DNA from: Aedes albopictus
Lineage: Eukaryota; Arthropoda; Insecta; Diptera; Culicidae
Direction of reading: 5' to 3'
Assembly (NCBI RefSeq): GCF_035046485.1
Contig: NC_085136.1
Location: forward strand, 320,630,175-320,694,174
DNA length: 64,000 nt
Shown here: positions 29,522 to 38,999 of the stretch, piece by piece
Layout of the letters: every line of letters begins with the position of its first letter
Numbering within the stretch: position 1 is the stretch's first letter
Program-made: the position numbers and the translations under genes
Notes under the pieces: generated by a model
Seen by the model: only the letters and a program-made list of their open reading frames with translations
The model's database searches: none
What the model was told of the DNA's origin: nothing

Positions 29522-29815
29522 GGTCCCATATAGCCACAGTTGTAAATGCGGCGGTATCCAGCATGAAAATTGACCATGCTGGGGGTGATGGGTTCGATTC
29601 CCGGTCGGTTCAAGAGCTTTTCGTAAAGGAAGTATGATATGAAGGAATATGGCATAGAGTATCTTCGTGCCTGCCACACGATATACACGTGCAAAATAAA
29701 TGATCATTGGCAGAGGAAGCTCTCAGTTGATAACTGTGTAAGTTCTCAACACTAGCTGAGAAACAGGCTTTGTTCCAGTGGGGACGTTACACCAAGAAGA
29801 AGAAGAAGAAGCTAA
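29522..29815 (+). mobile_element. Feilai SINE, full length
   Basis: The tRNA-like head (ATAGCCACAG..., then GGGTTCGATTCCCGGTCGG) is followed by the Feilai body with CGTGCCTGCCACACGATATA, GAGAAACAGGCTTTGTTCC and GGGACGTTACACCAAG, and ends in a (GAA)n tail. A 10-bp target duplication AGTACACCAA flanks it (29512-29521, 29816-29825). Orientation is opposite to the copy at 19938. Confidence 0.92.
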
Positions 29816-29832
29816 AGTACACCAATCATTTA

Positions 29833-30063
29833 TTGCGCATTTCCCACCCCACTGGACCCCTTTCGCAGTTAGTATAACTGCGGGATCGTGAATAAAACTG
29901 CGATTTTGCATCGAATCGTGTCGGTGTCTTCTGCGCACTTATGCATTACAAAGTGCTGAATAAGTGCGCAGAAGACACCGAAACGATTCGATGCAAAATC
30001 GCAGTTTTATTCACGATCCCGCACTAACTGCGAAAGGGGTCCAGTTGGGTGGGAACTGCGCAA
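29833..30063. mobile_element. Long fold-back MITE, TA target
   Basis: Arms of about 100 bp are near identical, sharing ACTGGACCCCTTTCGCAGTTA and GTGCGCAGAAGACACCG, around a short loop near 29945. TA flanks both ends (29831-29832, 30064-30065), which suggests a Tc1/mariner-type non-autonomous element. It lies 17 bp from the Feilai tail. Confidence 0.88.
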
Positions 30064-30065
30064 TA

Positions 30066-30699
30066 CATGTTGATTATGATTGTACAAATTGTCAATTGAA
30101 CTACAACATCCTGAATATACTTTTTAAATTTAAATTCCCAATTGACAGATTGAAGGTCCCTCAAACAAACAGTCCAACCGGACGCATCCAGTCAAAGAAT
30201 TCATTGCCATTTACGCCCTTCCATCAAGCAAGCATTCCAACCAAAACACCAACAGGTCAAATCCGTCGCAGGCCATCATCGTCGTCGTCGTCGTCGTCGC
30301 AAGGATACCCTGTTCAAACCATTCAGTTCCCAACCGGCCGTGTACATCCCTCCCGCTCTGCTCCGATTGGATCCGTCTTTGGGGTCATTTGCCCATCAGG
30401 CTCCAATTCTCGACATACCACCAAGCAGTCCAACAACCACTTGTGCAACGGTTCACTGTTGGTTCGCTGGTCGGTCGGTTGGGAGAGGATGTGTATCACT
30501 GTATACATTTCCCAGAAAGGAGAGAGCGGCGATGATGGTCGCGTAGTTCTTTGCCAAACATCAATATTTACCCATCTTTAGAGTGTTTGAATGAAAAATG
30601 TCCATAAACCCTCCAGTCAGTCGTCGTGTGTCCTGGCCTCTCCGCGCACGGGGGGATGGCGCGGGTCCAGTTTTCATCTCCACCCACCGCACAGTTTTG
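30066..30699. other. Unassigned sequence with GTC microsatellite
   Basis: A (GTC)n run at about 30277-30299. An open plus frame continues from the MITE through here to 30581 with three PTGxI/V motifs, but it starts inside the MITE and has no recognised domain. Confidence 0.4.
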
Positions 30700-31397
30700 C
30701 AGTTAGGGGAACAGAGCCCAAAATGCCAAGATGGGGTAAAATGGCCCAACTCATAAAATCATTCCTGAATGGGACTTGATCATTAGTATTGGTGAATGGT
30801 GTCAAGATACGTTTGCATCGAACATTCTTCTAGAAGCTAGGCCACGAAACCCACGAAAAATCTTTTGATTTCCCAATGAAAACTGGCAACTTCCGGTTTT
30901 TCGTGCTTGCAATTAAGGTTTTCTGGTGATTTTATTACCAGCCAAGTGTTTCCAACGAGATTGAGGCACGCATGGAGACGCATGGTTGTTGATGTCTACG
31001 CTTTTCATGTTAGGGGTCATTCAAATATTACGACCATCGTTTTGCGGGGAGGGGAGTAACACTCCATTTATTGAGTATACGAAAAAGCGGGACAGAGGGG
31101 GGAAAAGGAGTCGGAAATGCACGAAAACTGATGGACGTAATTTTTGAATGTTTTCATGAAGTGGCATCTTACCCCACGGCAGATGGTCGTCTTGCACCAC
31201 TTCCGTTTTACGAATCAGTTTTTAAAGTCGCTAAAAATCGATGAAAATACAATAATTTAGTGAATATTTTTGCTGGAGTATCGAGCAAATATTGTCTAGT
31301 TGCTGTTACCACTTTGAAAGCCTAACAAATGAGACTAATTATCATTGAAAACGATGAAAGTTTGAAAAATGGCATTTTACCCCACTTGACCCTACTG
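30700..31397. mobile_element. Possible non-autonomous element with GGGGTAAAATG motifs
   Basis: GATGGGGTAAAATGG lies near the left edge, and inverse forms CTTACCCCACGG (31169) and CATTTTACCCCACTTGACCC (31373) lie towards the right. The right end complement CAGTAGGGTCAAG resembles the left CAGTTAGGGGAAC. Inside, GGTCATTCAAATATTACG (31016) and CGTAATTTTTGAATG (31136) form a second inverted pair, perhaps a nested element. No target duplication was found. Confidence 0.4.
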
Positions 31398-31974
31398 TGG
31401 GACGACGCGACGCGACGGAGGAGAAATGCCAGGCTAGAAAGTACTTCGGGGCGCGGATAAGTGAGAGTCCTTTCGTCGTCGTCGTCGCCGTCGTTACGCG
31501 TTGTCGTCATACCGACGCGATTCTTCTGACCAATGGTATTGTAGGCACGACGAATTTGCACTGCCGTCGTCCGTCGCACAAGATGGGTGATGGATGCCGC
31601 ATTGCCTACTTTCAGGGGTGGTCACCATTTACGGAAGCTGTGCGTTTTGCAGATGGACGCGTTCTTTTTTTTCGTGTTCGTCACAGCATCACCATTCGGC
31701 GAAGCCTGATGGAACAGTGTTTTTCAATTAGTGGTTTTTGATTTACATAAAAGTAAATTTATATTAAAATTATAGAAACGTTTTTCTGATCATTTCTGAA
31801 GTCTACTCATCTCTGAAGGCCAACCAGTCGATCGAGAGTGCGAAGGACTGTGAGGTCAACTATGCACAATGGTCCTCCGGAAAGTTAAAGGGGTGGTGTC
31901 CAGCCCTGCGAGTCAGCCGTTAAAAGCACTTCATTCATTCCATTTATTTAGTATTTCATCATATTCAAGGTAAA
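31398..31974. other. Unassigned sequence
   Basis: GTC/GAC-rich stretches (31396-31500) create open frames on both strands. No domain or repeat end was recognised. Confidence 0.35.
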
Positions 31975-34260
31975 ACTAAATCAGCTGTCAATCCCCAAAC
32001 TCGGTCGCGATCAACGCTCGCCGATCTATTTCCACCTGATCCGCTCACTTTGCACGCTGCCCTCCAGGTCTTCCTGTACCGTCCGAATCTCTTACGCTAG
32101 TGTTCGTTTAGTTGATGACCGACATTTTCACAACATGCACTGCCAGCTTTTTGCGATCTTGTTTGGTTCGCCGTAGAGTGGATTAGCTTGTGGTTCATAC
32201 TTTGTCGCCACACACCGTTCTCCTGCACACCGCAAAAGAGACCCTAAGCACCCAACGCTCGAACACTTCGAGTGATTGCATGTTCTTCTCGAGCACAGTT
32301 CAGGTCTCGTGCCCGTAAAGAACCGCCGGTCTTATCAGCGTTTTGTACACGGGCGTTTGGTGCGGAGGTGAATCTTTTTCGACCGCATGTGCTTATGAAG
32401 TCCATAATAGGCCCCACTTCCACTGATGATGCGCCTTCGTATTTCTCGGCTAATGTTATTGTCGACCGTTAATAAGGATCCGAATCAGATGAAGTCCTCC
32501 GCCATCTTGAAAGTGTCTTTGGCTCTTGTTACACTGCAGCTCAGGCTTGCCCTGTCATGTGGGGTTCCTCCTGCCAACATGTACTCCGTTTTTGACGTAT
32601 TCCATTAGTCCTACCGTTACTGCTTCACGTTCTAGGGGGTGTACAATTCTGCCACTGTTCCAAACATTCTAGCAATAGTGTTCGTGCCATTCGCAAAACA
32701 GACAAATTGATCTGAGTTCGCGAAAATTGTGCCCCGGCTGTTGAGCCGGTTCACCACATAACACTTTCCAGGGAGATGTTGAACAGTAGGCTTATGAGCC
32801 CATCACCTTGTCGTAGTCTTTGTCAGGTTTCGAACGAACTAAACAGATCGCCTGAAACCCTTACACTGTTTTTTTTACACCGTCCATCGTCGCTTTGATC
32901 AGTCTATTCACTTCCGAAGAAACCGTTCTCGTCCATGGTTTTCCATAGCTCTGTGCGGTCTATACCGTCGTACGCCGCATCGAAGTTGATGAACAGATAT
33001 TGCGTTGGGACCTGGTGTTCGCGGCATTTTTGGATGATTAGCCGCAAAGTGAAGATCTGATTCGTTGTCGAGTGGTCGTTGACATACCCGGCTTGATAAC
33101 TTCCCACAAACTCATTTAATTTAGGTGAAAGACGACGGAAGATGATCTGGAATAGCACATTGTAGGCAACATCCTAAGTTGTAATCGCTCGGAAGTTCTC
33201 CCACTCCAACTTGTCACCTTTCTTGTTGATGGGGCAAATGACTCCTCTGGTTACATTTTGGTCTACTAGATCCGAATTTTAAGTCGGTCCAGGCAGGAGG
33301 CCTACATTTCCATTTTGATGAGTTCAGCTCCAATAATTGATAGTTCCGCTAGCTTATTGTTCTTGAGCTGCTGGATACCATTCTTAACTTCCCTCATCGT
33401 GGGAGTTGACCCGTTGTTGCTCCCTGTTCTTCGTAGTACTGCTTCCACCTTCCGATCACCTCACGTCCGTCCGTCAAGATGCTCCCGTCTTTATCTCTGC
33501 ACATTTTTGTTCCACAACAGTTCCATTTGTTCGCACCAAAATCTCTCTACACTCATCGTTGAATCGATCGTTCCTTGGGCAGCTATCGTACACGCGATCG
33601 AGCTGCGCATAGAATGCGTCCTTGTCATCGTCAGTGCCTCCGGAGTTTATTATGCTAAAGTTGGAGAACCGGCTCTTGACCCTCAAGTTGAGGGCCTCAA
33701 CTAGAATAGTATTTCGTCGATCGGGTACCAACCCATCACGCACCTTTGCGTATCGCCCAACACTATAAAAGCAGATCCTAGCTCACGTGTGTAGCTGCGG
33801 CTCTGGTAGATGATATGATTACCTCTAAACGTTCGCACAGTTGATCCTGTCCACCACACCTCCTGCAGCACTACAATGTCGAAGCCGAATCCGCGGTCCT
33901 TCAGTATGTCGGCAAGTATGCGGGTGCTCTCGATAAAGTTGAGAGATCTGCGGTTCCACGTACCGAGCTGCCTATCGCAAGTCCTCTTTGTTCGCTATGG
34001 TCGTTGCCGTTGGACTCAATTCGTACTCTCTTGTTTATTATTCGGTGAGTGCTTTTTACGGCTGGCTCTCAGGGCCTAAAACCAACCTCTCGATTAGAGA
34101 TCCAGTAAGTATGCAGAGGCAAACCGTCCGTTCCTGTCTGCATACAACCAAAGTTTCTACCGGTGTTGGTTACCCGATCTTCCCTAAAGGTTGCTCTATT
34201 CCGGCCAGTTCCTACTAGGAGGTAGGTATCGGAGTGGCATGGCAGGAAGCTGAGGGACCT
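31975..34260 (-). pseudogene. RTE-clade LINE fragment C with endonuclease
   Basis: This reversed, broken RTE starts at the right with the endonuclease: ELGTWN-RSLNF and DIVVLQEVWWTGSTVRTFRG near 33960-33850, and STDDDKDAFYAQLDRVYDSCP near 33640-33560. RT follows with IIFRRLSPKLNEFVGSYQAG near 33150-33100 and KCREHQVPTQYLFINF near 33040-32990. The C-terminal region decays towards 31980. The palm box region is disrupted. Sequence at 34010-34260 resembles the 5' leader region of the element. It is non-functional because of many stops. Confidence 0.8.
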
Positions 34261-34525
34261 TACAAGAGGTCTGATTCACTGTATCAGCGTTCAACGTGCC
34301 AATCGGATTTATCGGTATATCTGAAGAAACTTGACGCCTGTTTGCAAACGACTTTATTTATAGCTATCTCTCTGATATATGTCAGAATGTTATGGTTGAC
34401 GGGATTTTAGGGACTATCAAAGTGTTGTAGCGTGCCTCAAGAAAGCAACGTTAGGAACAACATCGGCATTGGTTGTTCCCAATCAATATGAACGATATTG
34501 CAAACCTCCCTTTGGAAGGAAAACC
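34261..34525. other. Unassigned sequence
   Basis: Nothing recognised between the RTE 5' end and the direct repeat. Confidence 0.35.
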
Positions 34526-34642
34526 TATGAATTTCAAATAACTCAACGTACATATGTACAAATGGGTAAATTATTGGTTAAATTGGAAAAAAATCCACAG
34601 CTCAGGTGAGATTTGAACTCATGACCCTTATTCGCTAGACAA
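34526..34642. repeat. 117-bp direct repeat, copy 1
   Basis: It matches 35001-35117 at about 113 of 117 positions. It contains most of the tRNA-like sequence at 34599-34669 and an AACTCAACGTACATATGTAC block. The copies are 475 bp apart with unrelated sequence between. Confidence 0.9.
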
Positions 34643-34669
34643 GTGCTTTACCAACTACGCTACCGAGCC
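34599..34669 (-). tRNA. tRNA-Ala(AGC)-like sequence, probably a SINE head
   Basis: On the minus strand the 71 nt fold as a tRNA. A 7-bp acceptor stem GGCTCGG/CTGAGCT pairs with G-U wobbles. The 5-bp anticodon stem CTTGT/ATAAG has loop CTAGCGA (anticodon AGC, Ala), and the T-arm has GTTCAAATC. The D-stem and one T-stem pair are imperfect, the sequence continues into a SINE-like body, and a second partial copy exists at 35074-35117. I therefore read it as a tRNA-derived SINE or pseudogene, not a working tRNA gene. Confidence 0.5.
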
Positions 34670-35000
34670 AATTAATGACCCGGCAACTTAGTTGTCATAA
34701 GGTTCAATTCTAATCTCATTGATCTATATCATCTTCCCCTATACCGCAAATATAACCATCTTTGTTGTACATTTGTACGAAGAGCGAAAGTGATTTTTTT
34801 ATAGTTTGAAATTGTATGCCTATCATACAGGCACCGCTTCCTCAACCACTTGTAGAGGAAGAACAATTGCTACCTGGAAGGCGATCAAACGCGTCGTTCG
34901 CATTCTGTTTGATACGACGGATAACTACGTAGAGGTAGATGCTCGAAAACAACTCACTCAAAGTGCACATTTTTCGGTAATACAAATCCGTGTGGTCAAT

Positions 35001-35117
35001 TATGAATTTCAAACAACTCAACGTACATATGTACAGATGGGTAAATTATTGGTTAAATTGGGAAAAAATCCACAGCTCAGGTGAGATTTGAACTCACGAC
35101 CCTTATTCGCTAGACAA
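35001..35117. repeat. 117-bp direct repeat, copy 2
   Basis: The partner of 34526-34642. It stops inside the anticodon-loop region of the tRNA-like part and is followed directly by RT-like sequence, which suggests a 5'-truncated SINE copy in minus orientation. Confidence 0.85.
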
Positions 35118-35310
35118 CCTAGATTATTTGCCGACGATACTGTGCTAACGTACCAAACCAACTCTGTAAGTGAGCTATATCCAATGATCTACATCTTTCA
35201 ACAGTATACTTTGAGAACAGATTAAGCTTTCCCATACCCTACGATAACTGTCAAAGAATAGTCTCTCAAAAAAGTATCGTGTTACAAATAGGATTAATGA
35301 TCAACTACGT
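35118..35310 (+). pseudogene. Short LINE RT fragment
   Basis: The frame from 35118 reads RLFADDTVLTYQTNSVSELYP, with the FADD palm box followed by residues typical of Jockey/CR1/L1-like RTs. It then decays with stops. The clade is uncertain. Confidence 0.55.
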
Positions 35311-35326
35311 TCATATACGGAATACT

Positions 35327-35481
35327 TTTTTATCTTTATTAACAGCAGTTTAACTCTAACGGCTATAATTCCCTTCCTAAGGAAGAACCCACGCTTTGTG
35401 AGTTTGTCGAGAGCATGATTCGATCTCAGCTCTTCAGCGTTATTGGCATGAGCTCTAACCATTTCACCAGGTCCGCTCCAC
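35327..35481 (-). mobile_element. tRNA-derived SINE, family 3
   Basis: On the minus strand it starts GTGGAGCGGACCTGGTG, has a tRNA-like region with ATGGTTAGAGC and GAGATCGAATC, then GACAAACTCACAAAGCG and GGTTCTTCCTT, and ends near TTAATAAAGATAAA. An exact 12-bp target duplication ATACGGAATACT flanks it (35315-35326, 35482-35493). Related copies lie at 38488-38645 and 48060-48175. Confidence 0.8.
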
Positions 35482-35493
35482 ATACGGAATACT

Positions 35494-35992
35494 GTCGTAA
35501 ACTGTAATGTGTTCAATTTCGCGAAATAACATTGTACCAAAATGAAAAGCCCGAACCGTCGATAGTGGCCGTGGCGGCCTTGTGATGTTATCCCCGACAA
35601 TTATTCTGCAAGGAAGCCTACAACCATCGATCGTTGATACTTGAGACATCCAAGGTGCTCTGTATAATACGGTTCTCAACAAGACTTATTCGTGTCAGAA
35701 TTTTGGTACTACACCATTAGATACAGCCTCCAAAACACAGGGTAGTAACTACCGAACTTCGTATAGATACATCATCTAACGTCCACAATAGCCAGTATCT
35801 TTACAGTAGTCCTAGTTTCGGTCCTTGTAGTAGTCGACTTAAGGATATCGCGTACCATTTGGTTGTTAGTTGATTTCTTCATTCCCGTATATCACCCAGA
35901 CGATTTGGGTTTTCACCGCCATTGGCATGGAACCTAGGAATTCAAGAGCTCTTTTGAATATAGATTATGTGATCTACAAGCATAACTAATTA
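35494..35992. other. Unassigned sequence
   Basis: It may hold upstream parts of the BEL element that follows, but I could not recognise them in any frame. Confidence 0.35.
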
Positions 35993-36690
35993 TGGTTGGT
36001 AAGAGCAGTGAAGGCAGCTATGGAGTCAATCAACAATTGCCGTGCGCCGTCCGAAGAAGTGTTCCAGATCATACTGTGTGAAGCGTCAATGGTCAACTCG
36101 AGGCCGTTGACATACGTCCCCCTGGAATCTTCGGATCAGGAAGCATTGACGCCCAATAATTTCATTCTTCTCAGCTCTAACGGAGTCAAGCAACCGGAGA
36201 AACTTTCAACTACAGAAGGTGAATCACTTCGCTCGCACCGGTTGGAACTTGTATCGATACGTTCTAGACCAGTTCTGGGTACGGTGGATCCGGGAATATC
36301 TGCCGATCTTAACACGGCGCACTAAGTGGTATGAGAAAGCTAAGCCTATTCGAGAAGGAGATCTAGTATTCGTAGTCCGAGAGCCGACTCGGAACCGATG
36401 GCCTCGTGGTAAGGTTGTAAAAGTTATATCGGGTAAGGATGGCCGCATCAGGCAAGTAGACGTTCAGACGGGTTCAGGCATTCTACGCCGTCCAGTAGTT
36501 AAACTAGCGGTGCTCAACATACTACCAGAAGGTAATTCTGCTGCATCGGAGCAGCATTACGGGGTGGAGGATGTAGCAGGAGGCGTAACACCCGTTGGAG
36601 TCGCTGCGAAAAATTTCAATAGGGACGGCACAGAACTGACAGATGTCCCGTCAACTAATAATTTCCGTAGAATGAATTGCCATTAAGCGT
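35993..36690 (+). pseudogene. pol: BEL/Pao integrase C-terminus, frameshifted
   Basis: Two overlapping plus-strand frames together show the end of a BEL/Pao polyprotein. The first (from 35996) has VRAVKAAMESINNCRAPSEE and NSRPLTYVPLESSDQEALTP. The second (from about 36235) has WNLYRYVLDQFWVRWIREYL, TRRTKWYEKAKPIREGDLV, RNRWPRGKVVKV and LRRPVVKLAVL. This is the Arg-rich C-terminal integrase segment of BEL elements. A one-base lesion near 36232-36243 shifts the frame. The catalytic core and LTRs were not found, so it is a fragment. Confidence 0.85.
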
Positions 36691-37089
36691 ACGATTGAAT
36701 CAGTGCGTAATTATACAAAAACCATGTAATTCTTACAAATTCGCTTACTATATAATTTTTGATTAACTTTTAGGTTAGTTTCTTGTTCTAATAATAACTA
36801 CTATCGTGGGATCAAACATATTTCTCTAAAATATGTCCCATCAATACAGTACCGTGAGTAAATCCTTTTTGAAATAATAGCTTATTTTTATGACTAAGAC
36901 ACAAACTATGTTTAAACTAGGTATACACTCTACATGACGGCTAACAGGACATACAGGACGAAAACCATAGACTAGAGTCACAGAGTTGTAAGTCATAAAT
37001 GAACATGTGTCGAAGATTTGCAATTACGAGTAAAATTATCTTTTAGCTTTGAAGCCTTTTCCTCGACGATGAAATATATGGGAATTGCT
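36691..37089. other. Unassigned sequence, possible BEL 3' flank
   Basis: This is AT-rich sequence after the BEL stop. A BEL 3' LTR would be expected here, but no second LTR copy is present in the window to confirm it. Confidence 0.35.
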
Positions 37090-37445
37090 ACAAGAACTGT
37101 GTCTTACGTTTATGTGTTCTGCGCCGTGCCAACAAGTATCTTGTAGGCAGCGCTCAGTAGCGCGTTCGCGCGATAGCATCCGCAATCCAACTTGTCGCCC
37201 TTTTTGTAGATGGGACATACGGTACTTTCCGGTAATACTTCCTTCTCCCAAATCTTGGTAATGATCCAGTGTAGTGCTCTCACCAGTGCTTCTCCACCGT
37301 ATTTTAGTAGCCGGCTTGGTGATCAATCTCCTCCTCCATCTCTTGGAGGTTTGGAGCCGGAAATCTTTCGTCCTGTGCACGTGCTCCTAGATCTGTTACC
37401 ACGCCACTTTCGGTGCTTGCAACTTTGCCATTATGGTGCTCATCC
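37090..37445 (-). pseudogene. RTE-clade LINE fragment D, 3' part
   Basis: On the minus strand the blocks [22 protein letters not shown] and [16 protein letters not shown] match the RTE region KYSGKALVRALCGV...[12 protein letters not shown] at 60140-60270. Its upstream half is at 44189-44420, on the other side of a 6.7 kb insertion. It decays towards 37090. Confidence 0.75.
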
Positions 37446-37509
37446 ATTGGCGTATCTAGGATTTTTTCCCAGGGGGTGCCTAGGGGGTGCCAGTTTCAGT
37501 GGCTTCTAG

Positions 37510-38397
37510 GTTATTTGGCTTTTTTTTAAAGGAAGTACCGATCCACCCTCAATTTCTTAGTATAATGATATACTGCGTCGCGGATAAAATAGAACGTAAA
37601 TTTAAACGCGCTATATTTTAAAGAACTGTTTTTTTTTTTTTGAAAAATCCAAATCGCTGTACTGATGTGAGGTTTGGAAACTTGCGTATAATAGGTACAT
37701 GAAATTTGTATTTTAGAAATTGTTTTGCAATTTATTTCAACTAAGACTTCTTTTGATTGTGTTGGGGAAACAGTGGAATAATACGCTGAATCTTGTAAGC
37801 GACAGCTACAAGCTGAAAGTGGGAATTTATTACTGAATGAAAACACGTAAAAGGAGGGCATATCTTACAATTTCAGTACGCATATATCAAATTCATTCAA
37901 TGCTCTTAAACAATAATTATAACTACGACTCAACTAGCAGTTTTGGGCTACGAATATAGAAATAATTAATTAATTGTACTTTAGTTGGTATTAGATGCTT
38001 ACTTCTTGTTAAATAATGAGTAATTATGATTCCTACGAACTGCGTCGGGTTGAGTGAAAAAAGAGGTTAGATCTATCTGGATTTGGCGATCAATGCATAG
38101 GACCTACGAATACAACACATAGGTTTAATTTCATAAAAACCACCCGAATTTTAGCTGCGACGAGCGCACCTGCAATTAATATTCACTAAGCCCAATTTTT
38201 GCACCGATCTACACGTAAAATCAATAGATTAAAGTGAATTTTCTGCTACTCTAGATACCGCATTAACGTTGCATCACACATCTAGGTACTTTTTCTTCTA
38301 TCTATACCATGACGTTTCAAGTATCGATCGCCTGTTCCGTCAGTGGTCTTTCGCTGAGTTTTCGCTCTGGCGGGGTTGCCAGTTTCGCAACAGATTG
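37510..38397. other. Unassigned AT-rich sequence
   Basis: No gene or repeat recognised. T runs occur near 37523 and 37629. Confidence 0.4.
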
Positions 38398-38460
38398 ATT
38401 GATTGATTTATTTGTCTTTATTAAAGAGACTTTCAGCCCTTGGCTGGTTCGTCTCTAGAC
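38398..38460 (-). mobile_element. SINE family 3, 3' end only
   Basis: On the minus strand CCAAGGGCTGAAAGTCTC is followed by TTAATAAAGACAAATAAATC and an AATC-type tail, the 3' end typical of this SINE family. The 5' part is missing. Confidence 0.6.
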
Positions 38461-38487
38461 TTCTTTTGCAAATCTCTCAGAAATTCC

Positions 38488-38645
38488 TGTGGACCTGGTG
38501 TGATATTTAGATCACTTGACTATCACGCCGTGGACCTGGGATCGAATCCCACTCCCGACAAACTCACAAAACAATGTGAGTTCTTCCTTCAGAAGGGAAG
38601 TAAAGCATGGGTTCCCGAGATGAACTCTTCGTTTTTGGACGTGTT
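38488..38645 (+). mobile_element. tRNA-derived SINE, family 3
   Basis: TGTGGACCTGGTGTGATATTT starts a tRNA-like head with B-box GGGATCGAATCCC. ACAAACTCACAAAACAATGTG and GTTCTTCCTTCAGAAGGGAA follow. Order and sequence match the copies at 35327-35481 and 48060-48175. Confidence 0.7.
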
Positions 38646-38814
38646 CGAACAACGTACGAAAATCAATGCAGTCAGTCGGACATTGTCCTGTAGATGGGCT
38701 AGATCACGCCCGAAACCGGCAATTTTAATCTTTTCTAAATGATTGTAAGAACGATAAGTGTAATGTCTTGTCTCATGTCGCGTCTCGTGTGTGATGCTGA
38801 AGGAACTTGAAAAG

Positions 38815-38880
38815 AAATGGCCATACTGTGGTCTAGCGAACACGGAGTCGTGGGTTCGAATCCCACCCATCTCTCAATTT
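38815..38880 (+). repeat. tRNA-like sequence
   Basis: GTGGTCTAGCGAACACGG followed by GTCGTGGGTTCGAATCCCACC resembles a tRNA A-box and B-box pair with a 5-bp T-stem. The 5' half does not complete a cloverleaf, so it is probably a SINE head fragment. Confidence 0.45.
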
Positions 38881-38999
38881 GTCAATTAGCTGTAATCTGT
38901 GCCTTCTAATTAATTATAAGTTTTTCCCGTACATCCCTAAACGATTTCACTAGACATTTTTCTAGTAATACCTCCTGGAATTTCTATGGAAATTCCAAC

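Noticed and set aside
29964..30581. 205-codon plus frame with PTGRI/PTGQI/PTGRV repeats as a gene
   Set aside because: It starts inside a fold-back MITE and includes a GTC microsatellite; three short similar motifs are weak evidence.
34599..34669. Functional tRNA-Ala gene
   Set aside because: Imperfect D-stem and T-stem, continuation into a repeated body and a second partial copy fit a SINE better.
36790..37030. 3' LTR of the BEL element
   Set aside because: No second LTR copy exists in the window and the ends cannot be set.
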